Below, in pieces: positions 44,971 through 52,333 of a DNA stretch of 64,000 nt. Origin of the DNA: UBA10646 sp046296295 (GTDB lineage: Bacteria; Bacteroidota; Bacteroidia; Chitinophagales; Chitinophagaceae). The notes beneath the pieces are model-generated. The model had not been told where the DNA came from and did no database searches. It saw only the letters and a list, made by a program, of their open reading frames with translations. The stretch is from assembly GCA_046296295.1 (NCBI GenBank), contig JBKBLG010000011.1:38228-102227 (forward strand). Direction: 5' to 3'. Every line of letters starts with the position of its first letter. The stretch's first letter is position 1. A program made the translations under genes and the position numbers.

Positions 44971-44985
44971 ACCTTTCGGTAAATG
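44971..44985 (+). repeat. Interspersed word variant, intergenic copy
   Basis: ACCTTTCGGTAAATG differs from the consensus by one base (A to T) and lies between the sucD stop and its terminator. Confidence 0.7.
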
Positions 44986-44987
44986 AA

Positions 44988-45860
44988 CTATTTGCTAAGT
45001 ACTGCTGCAATGGTTTTACCAATATCGGCAGGGCTTGCTACTACATGAATGCCACACTCAGCCATAATTTTCATTTTAGCTTCGGCTGTATCATCGGCAC
45101 CACCAACAATAGCACCAGCATGGCCCATACGACGGCCTGGAGGCGCTGTTTGTCCGGCAATAAAGCCAACCACCGGCTTACGCATGTTATCTTTTAACCA
45201 GCGAGCGGCTTCGGCTTCCATACCACCACCAATTTCACCGATCATAATGATGCCATCGGTTTCAGGATCATCCATTAACAATTTTACCGCTTCAACGGTA
45301 GGAGTACCAATGATGGGGTCGCCACCAATACCAATAGCAGTGCTAATACCTAAGCCCGCTTTAACTGTTTGGTCGGCAGCTTCATAAGTAAGTGTACCGC
45401 TTTTACTAACAATACCAATACGACCGGGTTTGAAAATGAAACCAGGCATAATACCCACTTTGGCTTCTCCGGCGGTAATTACACCAGGGCAGTTGGGGCC
45501 AATAAGGCGTGTTTGCTTTCCTTGAAGATAGTTTTTAACCTTCACCATATCTTGTACAGGAATACCCTCAGTGATACAAACTACCAAACCAATACCGGCG
45601 TCGGCAGCTTCCATAATAGCGTCGGCGGCAAAAGCCGGTGGAACAAAAATGATGCTCACATCGGCACCCGTAGTTTTAACAGCGTCGGCTACAGTATTGA
45701 AAATAGGACGGTCTAAGTGTGTACCACCACCTTTGCCAGGGGTTACACCACCTACTACATTGGTTCCGTATTCAATCATTTGTGTTGCATGGAATGTACC
45801 TTCTGTACCAGTAAATCCTTGCACTATTATCTTACTGTTCTTATTTACTAAAACTGCCAT
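44988..45860 (-). CDS. sucD: Succinate-CoA ligase, alpha subunit
   Basis: 290 residues, standard SucD length. It opens VLVNKNSKIIVQGFTGTEGT, has the CoA-binding Rossmann part (GTNVVGGVTPGKGG), IGPNCPGVI, and the phosphohistidine loop region GRMGHAGAIVGG. With SucC (7511-8722) it forms the ATP/GTP-producing TCA enzyme. The genes are 36 kb apart. ATG start at 45860; monocistronic with its own terminator. No word copy inside. Confidence 0.96.
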   Translation of the reverse strand: MAVLVNKNSKIIVQGFTGTEGTFHATQMIEYGTNVVGGVTPGKGGGTHLDRPIFNTVADAVKTTGADVSIIFVPPAFAADAIMEAADAGIGLVVCITEGIPVQDMVKVKNYLQGKQTRLIGPNCPGVITAGEAKVGIMPGFIFKPGRIGIVSKSGTLTYEAADQTVKAGLGISTAIGIGGDPIIGTPTVEAVKLLMDDPETDGIIMIGEIGGGMEAEAARWLKDNMRKPVVGFIAGQTAPPGRRMGHAGAIVGGADDTAEAKMKIMAECGIHVVASPADIGKTIAAVLSK

Positions 45861-45941
45861 GGCAATAGGTTTCGTTTAAAAGTGGTGCAAAAATAAGAGA
45901 ATACGCATTGCTGTTGTAGGTTTCATAGTTCTATTTTCAGA

Positions 45942-46762
45942 TTAATTCTTCGCACTTTGTTTTAAGAATATATTTCCTTTGGGGGTGCTTACACTAAGGC
46001 TTCCAAAATATGCCTCTACTATTGGCCTTGGTGTGTTAGTAGCTAGTAGGGCATGATAAGTAGTGAGCATATAGTGGCCTTTAGCTATAGTAACGGTTAC
46101 GCGTCCTTTTCTATTGGTGGTTGATTTTTGTGGGCTAGCCGTAGTGGAATGCCATACCTCAATGATTTGATTTGCTAAGGCAGTGCCATTAAAATTTACT
46201 TGAAACTCGCCAGTGTAGCTTGTATTATTTGGGGTTGGTTGTTGCGGATGCGTTATGGGAATAATATCTAGGCTGAGCGTACTGGGCTGTATTACATTTA
46301 CCGTAAGGTTATTGGTAACAGGTGCACCAACTTGAAAAATAGTTTTGCACAATTATGCCAACGTACTATAGTAGCAGCAGTAAGTGGGAGTGTACTTAAC
46401 TGTTGGTATTTGAAATAGGCTTTGAGTGTGTCAGTTATAATCTCCATGGTGTCGCTGCTGCTTGCGTGAGTTAACATGTGTGTGCCAGATGGGAGATCTG
46501 TTAAAATGACTGTATTGGGGTCGTTATTCGATTGCGTTACAGGTAAATGATTGACTTGCTTGTTCGGTAGATAATGTGTGCTAATATTTGATACAATAGT
46601 TTTATTGTTAGCAATGCTACTTGTGTACAGACTGCCCGTACGTTGTGTAATAATGGCTGTTTCGCCCGGTTCAAAGTAAAATCGTTGCGGCAAAAGCCAA
46701 ACATTGTTCGCAATTATTGTTACGGCACACAATAGTAGGAGTGTAACCAAAGATGTTTTCAT
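45942..46762 (-). pseudogene. DUF4198-type exported protein, broken by a one-base frameshift
   Basis: Two overlapping frames together make one protein: 46762 to about 46347 (signal peptide, VWLLPQRFYFEPGETAIITQ) and about 46343 to 45942 (TIFQVGAPVTNN to the end). Adding one A to the AAAA run (TTTT at 46343-46346 on the plus strand) would join them as NCAKTIFQVGAP, which aligns with KSLFHIGS in the intact paralogue upstream. Either a recent one-base deletion, a sequencing error in a homopolymer, or (less likely) frameshift decoding; no good slippery heptamer is present. The intact family is exported, with a transthyretin-like second half. An interspersed-word copy at 46295-46309 is read LTVNV. 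Confidence 0.8.
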
Positions 46763-46777
46763 GGTAGTAAGCTATTG

Positions 46778-47719
46778 TTAGTTGTTACGGCGCATGTATT
46801 CGCTGATATCTCTTTCAACTTGTTGTTTCATTTGAAGCGGCAACTGGCTGTTGTTGTTAATGTTGAATATTCGAATGGGGGTTGAACTTGTAATAGCGCC
46901 AGTATACACCTGCCATTGATGGTTGCTTTCTTGTGTTAACACCGTAGCGGTGATGCACAAAACTGACGGTCTGATTTTTAAGTAAACAAAGCCTTTTCTA
47001 TCAGTTTTATATTCGAGAGTGTCCGTTTTTAATGGCTGTAATTCGTTAGGTGCACGCATGTATTTGGCCACCACTTTGATGGGGTGTTTTGCCAACGGTG
47101 CTCCTTTGTAAAGCACTTGGTAAGAGATATTGAATTTTGAAGTTGGTCCACCTTCTGTTAAAGCAAGTGGATGTTGTTGCGGAATAATATCAATAGGTGC
47201 ACCCGTAGGTTGCAAGTAATTTTCGGTTAAGGTTGATCTGTTAACACTGCCAATATGAAATAAGCTTTTAGAACTGATTTGATGTGTTACAGTTATGTCA
47301 CTATTCGGGTTAATGGTTTGTATTGGTGTGTTTTCATTCACTAAATTTTCTTGCATTAAATATTTTACAAATACTGCACCGTTCATGGTGGTAACAATAG
47401 GTTGAGTACTGAACACAAGAACATGCGTTCCTTCATCTTGAGGTAGTGCTCTCATCCTCAAATAGGCAGCACTATCGTTTGTTAACTGACTCCTCACATC
47501 GGCGTCAACTCCATTTGGTGCAATGTGTAATAATGAAGCTACTTTACTTTGTTGCACCTGATAGTTCGAGTCGTTGTCTGGCGTTCCAGTTCTGAAGAAA
47601 ACAATAATATCTTCACCAGGTTGATATACAAATTTGGTAGTAATGAGCCACACACTACCAACAGCCGACGATAACGACACTAAAATAGCAAGCGCAAAAA
47701 CTATCATTCTTTTTTTCAT
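46778..47719 (-). CDS. DUF4198-type exported protein (intact paralogue)
   Basis: 313 residues. Signal peptide 1-22 (VFALAILVSLSSAVGS). First domain about 23-150 (LITTKFVYQPGEDIIVFFRT), then DIIPQQHPL and a transthyretin-like domain (FNISYQVLYKGAPLAKHPIK, TDRKGFVYLKI). DUF4198 proteins are linked to nickel/cobalt uptake in some bacteria; here no such genes are adjacent, so the role is open. It is 15 bp upstream of the frameshifted copy: a tandem duplication. Confidence 0.75.
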   Translation of the reverse strand: MKKRMIVFALAILVSLSSAVGSVWLITTKFVYQPGEDIIVFFRTGTPDNDSNYQVQQSKVASLLHIAPNGVDADVRSQLTNDSAAYLRMRALPQDEGTHVLVFSTQPIVTTMNGAVFVKYLMQENLVNENTPIQTINPNSDITVTHQISSKSLFHIGSVNRSTLTENYLQPTGAPIDIIPQQHPLALTEGGPTSKFNISYQVLYKGAPLAKHPIKVVAKYMRAPNELQPLKTDTLEYKTDRKGFVYLKIRPSVLCITATVLTQESNHQWQVYTGAITSSTPIRIFNINNNSQLPLQMKQQVERDISEYMRRNN

Positions 47720-47823
47720 GTGCTAGCAAGGTTGGTAGAATCTATTAATTGATAATCTTTACGAATATATAAGCTGCTTTCATAAATAGTTGTTGGCAAG
47801 GTGTTATTTTTTATTTTCGTGGT

Positions 47824-48852
47824 ATGCAGCAATGGCCAAGCGTAGCAGTGGTAATTCTAAATTATAATGGTAAAAAATTTCTTGAGCAATTTTTACCATC
47901 CGTTATGGCGTCTACTTACGAGCATTTGCAAGTGGTTGTTGCCGATAATGCAAGTACCGATGATAGTGTAACTTTTTTACAGCACCATTATCCTTCGGTA
48001 ACATTGATACAACTTTCTGAAAACACAGGTTATGCAGGTGGTTATAACAACGCCTTACGGCAAATAAATAGCCAATATTACATACTACTCAATAGCGATG
48101 TGGCTGTAACCCCGCGTTGGGTTGAGCCTGTGATTGTTCGCATGGAAGCAAACAAAAAAATTGCAGCTGCACAACCGAAATTGTTAGCTTTTCATGAACC
48201 TGATGCCTTTGAATATGCAGGTGCTGCCGGAGGTTGGATAGATGTTTTAGGATACCCGTTTAGTAGGGGCCGTATAATGGATACTACTGAAAAAGATGTT
48301 GGTCAATACAACGAAGCGGCACCTATTTTTTGGGCTAGTGGTGCAGCCCTGTTTGTACGTGCAAGTGCTTTTCATGAAGTAGGTGGTTTCGATGCTCGGT
48401 TTTTTGCTCATCAAGAAGAAATTGATTTTTGCTGGCGGTTACAACGTGCGGGCTATCAAGTTTGGTGCTTTCCCGAAAGTGTAGTGTATCATGTTGGTGG
48501 CGGAACCTTGCCGAAGGGGCAGCGAAAACTGATGTTGAATTTTCGTAACAATTTGTGGATGCTTTGTAAGCATTTGCCCGTAAGGGAAAGAATCTGGAAA
48601 ATTCCGCTACGTTTTGCACTAGATGGCATATTCGCATGGAAAAGCCTGTTGCAGGGCGATGCAGGTGCATGGCTTGCCGTTGTGCAAGCACACTTGTACA
48701 TTGTCAGCCGCCCTTTTTCATTAGGCGATGGTAAAGGCAATTGGCCTAAACTGCCCACGTATCAATATTATGGAGTTGCTCAACAATGGTTGATTATTGC
48801 TTATTTTCTAAGGCAAAAAAAACGGTTTTCAGAAATTGTACCACACAAGTAA
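47824..48852 (+). CDS. Glycosyltransferase family 2
   Basis: 342 residues. GT-A fold: VAVVILNYNGKKFLEQFLPS (about 7-26), VVVADNASTDDSV, YILLNSDVAVTP in place of a DxD, and ARFFAHQEEIDFCWRLQRAG, the rhamnosyltransferase-like acceptor motif. It adds a sugar from a nucleotide donor to a surface polysaccharide; no adjacent polysaccharide genes, so the product is not known. Two word copies: 48052-48066 (ALRQI) and 48571-48586 (HLPVRE). Confidence 0.9.
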   Translation: MQQWPSVAVVILNYNGKKFLEQFLPSVMASTYEHLQVVVADNASTDDSVTFLQHHYPSVTLIQLSENTGYAGGYNNALRQINSQYYILLNSDVAVTPRWVEPVIVRMEANKKIAAAQPKLLAFHEPDAFEYAGAAGGWIDVLGYPFSRGRIMDTTEKDVGQYNEAAPIFWASGAALFVRASAFHEVGGFDARFFAHQEEIDFCWRLQRAGYQVWCFPESVVYHVGGGTLPKGQRKLMLNFRNNLWMLCKHLPVRERIWKIPLRFALDGIFAWKSLLQGDAGAWLAVVQAHLYIVSRPFSLGDGKGNWPKLPTYQYYGVAQQWLIIAYFLRQKKRFSEIVPHK

Positions 48853-48899
48853 CATTTTGTGCTTTGCAACCCTATTTTTGCAAGGCAATTCAATTAAAT

Positions 48900-49112
48900 A
48901 TGGAACAATATAACGAATACATCCAGGAGCGTAACGAGAAAGATTTTGGGTATAACTGGGTTACCAGCAGCCGTTTTTTATTTTACATGCAAGTTTTTTG
49001 CTTATTAGCATTTGTTTTAGGTGGATGTTACCGTTTGTATAATTCACGCTATAAGGGTAAGCCAGATATTGAAATACAGAGCAGTACCAAGTACAAGCCT
49101 GAATACAAATAA
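48900..49112 (+). CDS. Small single-pass membrane protein, unknown
   Basis: 70 residues from the ATG at 48900 (the frame upstream overlaps the glycosyltransferase and is not real). One membrane helix (about 27-44, FLFYMQVFCLLAFVLGGCY) with a polar N-terminus and a basic C-terminus. A TATTTTTG box (48873-48880) lies 19 bases before the start and could be its -7 element. Confidence 0.6.
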   Translation: MEQYNEYIQERNEKDFGYNWVTSSRFLFYMQVFCLLAFVLGGCYRLYNSRYKGKPDIEIQSSTKYKPEYK

Positions 49113-49147
49113 AAAATAAAAAAATGTTTTATTTTTTTTGAGAAATA

Positions 49148-49178
49148 TTTGGAAGTTTGATTTTGGCACTTATTTTTG
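49148..49178 (+). promoter_or_regulatory. Promoter of the tRNA-Gly/tRNA-Leu pair (TTTG-N19-TATTTTTG)
   Basis: TTTG (49148-49151) and TATTTTTG (49171-49178) with exactly 19 bases between. Followed by GCACTCCCAAAA, matching the tRNA-fMet promoter. Confidence 0.8.
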
Positions 49179-49231
49179 CACTCCCAAAACGATGAAACGG
49201 TAACGAAATCATCGATAAGTTCTCAAAAAAT

Positions 49232-49304
49232 GCGGAAGTAGCTCATTTGGTAGAGCACAACCTTGCCAAGGTTGGGGTGGCCGGTTCGAGCCCGGTCTTC
49301 CGCT
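49232..49304 (+). tRNA. tRNA-Gly (anticodon GCC)
   Basis: 73 bases. Acceptor GCGGAAG / CTTCCGC, discriminator T. Anticodon loop TTGCCAA within CAACC/GGTTG gives GCC. T loop TTCGAGC. Confidence 0.95.
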
Positions 49305-49307
49305 CTA

Positions 49308-49333
49308 AGTCCCGCACTTGCGGGATTTTTTTT
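49308..49333 (+). terminator. Terminator between tRNA-Gly and tRNA-Leu
   Basis: Stem TCCCGC / GCGGGA around ACTT, followed by eight T (49326-49333). The tRNA-Leu gene starts 15 bases later, so it needs readthrough or its own promoter; none was seen. Confidence 0.75.
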
Positions 49334-49347
49334 CACCAACTGGTGAT

Positions 49348-49434
49348 GCCTTGGTGGTGGAACTGGTAGACACGCAGGACTTAAAATCCTGTTCGCCGAC
49401 AACGCGAGTGCGGGTTCGATTCCCGCCTGAGGCA
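49348..49434 (+). tRNA. tRNA-Leu (anticodon TAA)
   Basis: 87 bases, class II. Acceptor GCCTTGG / CTGAGGC, discriminator A. Anticodon loop CTTAAAA within CAGGA/TCCTG gives TAA, reading UUA. Long variable arm TGTTCGCCGACAACGCGAGT. Followed by a terminator. Confidence 0.95.
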
Positions 49435-49435
49435 C

Positions 49436-49470
49436 AAAAAAAGGTCGAAGCAATCGCTTCGACCTTTTTT
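49436..49470 (+). terminator. Terminator of tRNA-Leu
   Basis: Stem GGTCGAAGC / GCTTCGACC around AATC (49443-49464), with A-run before and T-run after, so it can work in both directions, for the convergent trmN6 gene too. Confidence 0.85.
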
Positions 49471-49486
49471 ATTGTTGTCACTCCTT

Positions 49487-49502
49487 CATTTACCGCAAGG
49501 TA
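49487..49502. repeat. Interspersed word, intergenic copy
   Basis: CATTTACCGCAAGGTA (T-to-C variant) 8 bases past the trmN6 stop. Confidence 0.75.
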
Positions 49503-49509
49503 GTTACGG

Positions 49510-50235
49510 TTATAAGTTCAAATAATAAGGTTGTAACAAAGCACTAAACGCTGGAGTGTAGTTGCCTTTATCTTGTATTGCAAGCGTTGTAAGGTTGGCC
49601 GTTGAAGCACTATTACTGCGCCATAGCAACATAGTTCTAAAATAGTTATGTTGCGGTGTTTGTTGCACTAAGGTATTCGCTACCAAATGCCAGTTCAACG
49701 CTTCCGCAAGCTGCGTAGCCTCGGCATGACGCTTGTAGGGCAATAATAATGCTAACCAATTGGGTTTTTGACTATAAGATGCTATTGTTGCAAACAACTG
49801 TTGTAAGGTTAGTGCAGTGCTATGGTGTGCTAGGTTTTTTGTGTTGCTTGAACTTGTTAAATCGTTTTCGTAAAAAGGTGGATTGCTAAAAACACCATCG
49901 AATAAGTCTGTGGGTTGCCATAAAGTAATATCGGCTTGTATCGCAGTTAACCTTGCGGTAAATGGACTCTGCTCAAAGTTATCATTCGCCTGAATTGCTG
50001 CCGCCGGTTCTATTTCAATAGCAGTAATACTAGCCATTGAACATGCTTGTGCAATTTGTAAGCTTAATAAACCTGTTCCGGTACCCACATCAAGTAATGC
50101 TTTGTGTGGGAGTGCTAAAATTTGAATTTGTTGCGCTAGCCATGCACCAAATAAGCAAGCATCAGTACATACTTTCATCGCTGTTTGCGATTGTTGTACG
50201 GTGAACTGTTTAAACTGAAAATAACTGTTTCCCAC
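49510..50235 (-). CDS. trmN6: tRNA1(Val) (adenine-37-N6)-methyltransferase
   Basis: 241 residues. LLDVGTGTGLLSLQIA (47-62) binds SAM; FSNPPFYENDL with NPPF at 118-121 is the N6-adenine motif and specific for the YfiC/TrmN6 group. The N-terminal FQFKQFTVQQSQTAMKVCTD is also typical. Modifies A37 of tRNA-Val. GTG start at 50235. A word variant (49949-49965) is read FTARLT. Confidence 0.88.
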   Translation of the reverse strand: MGNSYFQFKQFTVQQSQTAMKVCTDACLFGAWLAQQIQILALPHKALLDVGTGTGLLSLQIAQACSMASITAIEIEPAAAIQANDNFEQSPFTARLTAIQADITLWQPTDLFDGVFSNPPFYENDLTSSSNTKNLAHHSTALTLQQLFATIASYSQKPNWLALLLPYKRHAEATQLAEALNWHLVANTLVQQTPQHNYFRTMLLWRSNSASTANLTTLAIQDKGNYTPAFSALLQPYYLNL

Positions 50236-50253
50236 AACTGCAAACCTACAGCA

Positions 50254-50640
50254 TCAATGCTTTTGTTGCGCTATCCACCAAGGCCAAAGCATTAGTATCG
50301 GATGAACCACTAATAAACGAAGCCACGCAATGGTTGGTGTAATTTCAACAAAACCAAGTTGAAAAGTGCCTTGTTGTATCATGTACCAATGACTTGGAAT
50401 AAAAGCAACTAAAATCGCTATAATGCCATAACAAGCCATATTTCTGTATCTAGGAATTAGTACACCAACGCCAAGTAGTACCTCTGCAATACCAGCAAGC
50501 AAGTTAATGGTGCCGGTGCTTGCAATTGATTCAAAATAAGGAGGTATTAGTCGTGTATAAAATGCAGGATTCACAAAATGATATACCCCAGCAGCAATGT
50601 AAATCAATCCAAGTAAGTAGGTACTCCATTTTACTAGCAT
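50254..50640 (-). CDS. DoxX-family membrane protein
   Basis: 128 residues with four membrane helices (LLGLIYIAAGVYHFVNPAFY, INLLAGIAEVLLGVGVL, GIIAILVAFIPSHWYMI, LLVVHPILMLWPWWI). Fits DoxX/DUF4267-like small membrane proteins; function not known. 18 bp upstream of trmN6 on the same strand, so probably an operon. Confidence 0.8.
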   Translation of the reverse strand: MLVKWSTYLLGLIYIAAGVYHFVNPAFYTRLIPPYFESIASTGTINLLAGIAEVLLGVGVLIPRYRNMACYGIIAILVAFIPSHWYMIQQGTFQLGFVEITPTIAWLRLLVVHPILMLWPWWIAQQKH

Positions 50641-50700
50641 ACATCTATTTTTCAGAGAAACAAAGTATAAGCTATTTGGTTGTGTGCTAGAGCGTGAATA

Positions 50701-51201
50701 TCACCGATATGGCTTTTGCGTGTGTGGATGCAAAGGCGCTTGCATATCCACTACATGATAGCCACACTTTGCACAAACAAATCAATCCAAACACCAAGGT
50801 TTCTACAATGCCAATTGCAAGGCGAATTAAAATGTCTGGCATATCTTGTCAGCCGCAAGGTCGCCAGCCACTTTTGAAGGCTCTTCGCTATCCGTGGCAT
50901 GTGGGTGTAATGTTGCTATTATTAAGTAGCCACCTTGCGGTAAATATTGTTGCAATACAGGCAACATTGCAGCGATTGTAAGTTCATCTATCACCGTAAA
51001 GTTGAATAAGATAGTATTAAAATTATTGGCTGTTAACGTGCAGCTACCGCATCAACTCCAAAAGTTTTTAAGCCTGGCTATTGTAGTGCTCTTTCTACGC
51101 AACCATCGTTCGCCAAAGCCAATATCTTCCGCACGCTGTTTAGCAACAGCAGTGGTTGCTTGTATGATAGTCTGATTGGTTACAAGTTTTTGACTTGCCA
51201 T
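50701..51201 (-). pseudogene. Decayed SAM-dependent methyltransferase gene
   Basis: Minus-strand fragments of one gene. From an ATG at 51201, 49 residues (MASQKLVTNQTIIQATTA..., GERWLRRKST) run to a TGA (51052-51054); the same frame continues through LTANNFNTILFNFTVIDEL and LQQYLPQGGYLIIATLHPHA, a methyltransferase-like LxPGGxLxIxxxHP block, to a TAA at 50827. The end, CGYHVVDMQAPLHPHTQKPY (stop 50701), is in another frame. No SAM motif I is seen, so the middle is probably deleted. A word copy (50932-50946) lies inside, read YLPQGG. The plus-strand frame 50694-50981 is a shadow. Confidence 0.55.
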
Positions 51202-51436
51202 TACGTTGTGTGCAATGGTGCGAGCCAATTATCTAAATAATGATGCCAAGATGTAAGAATAGGGTTACGATTTGTGATGGCAATATGAAAAAAAAGGTGA
51301 TAATGTTACCAAGCCGATGGGCTGCCGGATACGAAGTGCGGCGACTGCAAGGAGCCGGTACTTGGTACCGGAGCAAAGCGTAGCACGTAGTAGCCGGTAC
51401 TATTGTTGAAGTTAGTACATTGGTTGATAGCCCAAT
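51202..51436. other. Gene-free region with GC-rich repeat cluster
   Basis: 51320-51410 is clearly richer in G+C than its surroundings. AGCCGGTACT occurs twice (51353-51362 and 51392-51401), and CCGGTAC-TTG-GTACCGG (51355-51371) is a perfect hairpin. No open frame is credible. It may be the remnant of a repeat element next to the pseudogene. Confidence 0.45.
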
Positions 51437-51470
51437 AAAAAAAATCCCACCCTATGATTTGGGTAGGATG
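51437..51470 (-). terminator. Terminator of the sdhCAB operon
   Basis: On the minus strand ATCCTACCC pairs with GGGTGGGAT (one G-U) around AAATCATA, followed by eight T (A-run 51437-51444 on the plus strand). It starts 21 bases past the sdhB stop. Confidence 0.9.
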
Positions 51471-51490
51471 CTAAAAAAATGTGAGATAAA

Positions 51491-52252
51491 TTATTCGCTT
51501 ACCAACACTGCGTTCAAATACTCTTGATTGAGGCGGGCAATGTTGCTTAAAGAAATTTCTTTCGGACAAGTAGCTTCACATGCACCAGTGTTGGTACAAG
51601 CTCCAAAGCCCTCCTTATCCATTTGAGCTACCATTTTAGTAACACGATTGCGACGTTCAGGCTCGCCTTGCGGTAAAAGTGCTAAGTGACTCACTTTAGC
51701 ACTTAAGAACAACATAGCACTACTATTCTTACAAGCAGCAACACAAGCACCGCAACCAATGCACATAGCAGCAGCGAAAGCAGCATCGGCTTTTTCTTTC
51801 TCGATGGGTAGGGCATTACCATCTACAGCATTACCGGTATTCACTGAAATGTAACCACCTGCTTGAATAATACGATCGAAGGCACTACGATCTACCATTA
51901 AGTCTTTGATTACCGGGAAGGCCTTAGCACGCCAAGGTTCTACAGTAATGGTGTCGCCATCTTTAAAGGCACGCATGTGTAATTGGCAAGTAGTATTGGC
52001 TTGCCATGGGCCGTGTGGCTTACCATTGATGTACATAGAACACATACCACAAATACCTTCACGGCAGTCGTGATCAAAGGCTACAGGCTCTTTGCCTTCA
52101 GCAATTAACTGCTCATTTAACACGTCGAACATTTCAAGAAAGCTCATTTCGCTAGAAATGTTTTTTACCGGATAAGTTTCGAAGCGGCCTTCTTCGTTGC
52201 TATTTTTTTGACGCCACACTTTGAGTGTGAGATTCATATTGTAATGTTGCAT
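51491..52252 (-). CDS. sdhB: Succinate dehydrogenase/fumarate reductase iron-sulphur subunit
   Basis: 253 residues (an internal ATG at 52237 giving MNLTLKVWRQ is an equally good start). 2Fe-2S ligands in CREGICGMCSMYINGKP and later TTCQLH; 4Fe-4S in CIGCGACVAACKNSS; 3Fe-4S in CTNTGACEATCPKEI. It carries electrons between the flavoprotein and the membrane quinone site of complex II. Last gene of sdhCAB. A word variant (51665-51677) is read LLPQGE. Confidence 0.95.
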   Translation of the reverse strand: MQHYNMNLTLKVWRQKNSNEEGRFETYPVKNISSEMSFLEMFDVLNEQLIAEGKEPVAFDHDCREGICGMCSMYINGKPHGPWQANTTCQLHMRAFKDGDTITVEPWRAKAFPVIKDLMVDRSAFDRIIQAGGYISVNTGNAVDGNALPIEKEKADAAFAAAMCIGCGACVAACKNSSAMLFLSAKVSHLALLPQGEPERRNRVTKMVAQMDKEGFGACTNTGACEATCPKEISLSNIARLNQEYLNAVLVSE

Positions 52253-52333
52253 CGTACTATTTCTTTAAGGCTTCATGAAAGTTAGCTATATTCTAATTAC
52301 GCTTTCATGCAAAAATTATATAAATCTGTGTGC

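Noticed and set aside
46340..46350. Programmed -1 frameshift in the DUF4198 gene
   Set aside because: The bases around the shift do not form an X-XXY-YYZ heptamer, and one missing A in a homopolymer is the simpler explanation.
50694..50981. 95-codon plus-strand frame
   Set aside because: The minus strand over the same bases gives a methyltransferase-like block, so the plus frame is probably the reverse of a pseudogene.
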